Source: Idiomarina aquatica (lineage in GTDB: Bacteria; Pseudomonadota; Gammaproteobacteria; Enterobacterales; Alteromonadaceae). Taken from it: 64,000 nucleotides of DNA. Below the pieces are notes generated by a model, which made no database searches, was not told the DNA's origin, and saw only the letters and a program-made list of their open reading frames with translations. A program made the position numbers and the translations under genes. The DNA is taken from NCBI RefSeq assembly GCF_003987185.1, contig NZ_PIPS01000001.1, positions 248,001-312,000 on the forward strand, read 5' to 3'. Below are positions 63,981 through 64,000 of this stretch, piece by piece; positions within the stretch are counted from its first letter, which is position 1, and the number at the start of each line of letters is the position of its first letter.

Positions 63981-64000
63981 AATGTTTCTATCCTAACCAA

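Noticed and set aside
1-64000. tRNA genes, CRISPR arrays, insertion sequences, prophage or toxin-antitoxin pairs
   Set aside because: I looked in all gaps and found no cloverleaf, spacer-repeat array, transposase or integrase motif.

Overview
The window reads as chromosomal DNA of a marine gammaproteobacterium. Three things point to Alteromonadales, most likely the Idiomarina/Pseudidiomarina group: gene orders shared with E. coli, Shewanella and Vibrio; complete leucine and valine degradation clusters; and an isocitrate dehydrogenase with NAD-type specificity residues. The genus is an inference from content, not from a database match. No tRNA, rRNA, CRISPR, phage, insertion sequence or integron was seen. 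The longest stretches without a gene are about 275 and 253 bases.

Bases 1-11,200, mostly minus strand: envelope, isoprenoid and translation block in classic order, read from right to left as rpsB-tsf, pyrH-frr, uppS-cdsA-dxr-rseP-bamA-skp-lpxD (lpxD runs off the left edge). Hairpins with T tracts separate tsf from pyrH and frr from uppS. The rpsB leader shows a promoter with a GC-rich discriminator and two hairpins, as expected for S2 autoregulation. map-glnD-dapD diverge on the plus strand and end at a terminator.

15,500-21,500: accessory genes. They are a NylB-like serine hydrolase, a periplasmic mini-catalase with cytochrome b561 opposite a MarR regulator across a palindrome, a GPP34 (GOLPH3-like) protein, a 57-residue DUF6435 protein, and a TPR plus ChaN/EreA-like exported protein.

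21,400-38,400: truC-yqcC, DUF3549-DUF3301, a GNAT protein, a DUF3192 lipoprotein, syd and queF, an M61 peptidase, then a run of diguanylate cyclase, ppnN, a second DUF3192 protein and a 510-residue protein with a possible degenerate HDOD region. NAD-isocitrate dehydrogenase follows, then a 159-bp inverted-repeat element, and gcvA-hydrolase-ygdD-rlmM on the minus strand.

38,400-59,000: catabolic region. A minus-strand valine operon (mmsA, acyl-CoA dehydrogenase, 3-hydroxyisobutyryl-CoA hydrolase, mmsB, SDR), an EamA transporter and a thiolase precede the plus-strand leucine operon liuRABCDE with acetoacetyl-CoA synthetase. A perfect 16-bp palindrome lies between the thiolase and liuR and is the likely LiuR operator. 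A GGDEF-EAL protein and ETF-ubiquinone oxidoreductase close the run; the latter passes acyl-CoA dehydrogenase electrons to quinone.

59,000-64,000: an H-NS-family gene behind an AT-rich leader, an RcsF-like lipoprotein, a DUF4097-like protein, trmO, proS and gpt.

I found no clearly new multi-gene system. The best leads are the ppnN-linked cyclic-di-GMP/HDOD-like cluster, the GPP34 protein, the mini-catalase/b561/MarR unit, the 159-bp inverted repeat, and a terminator that overlaps the translation start of the next gene.
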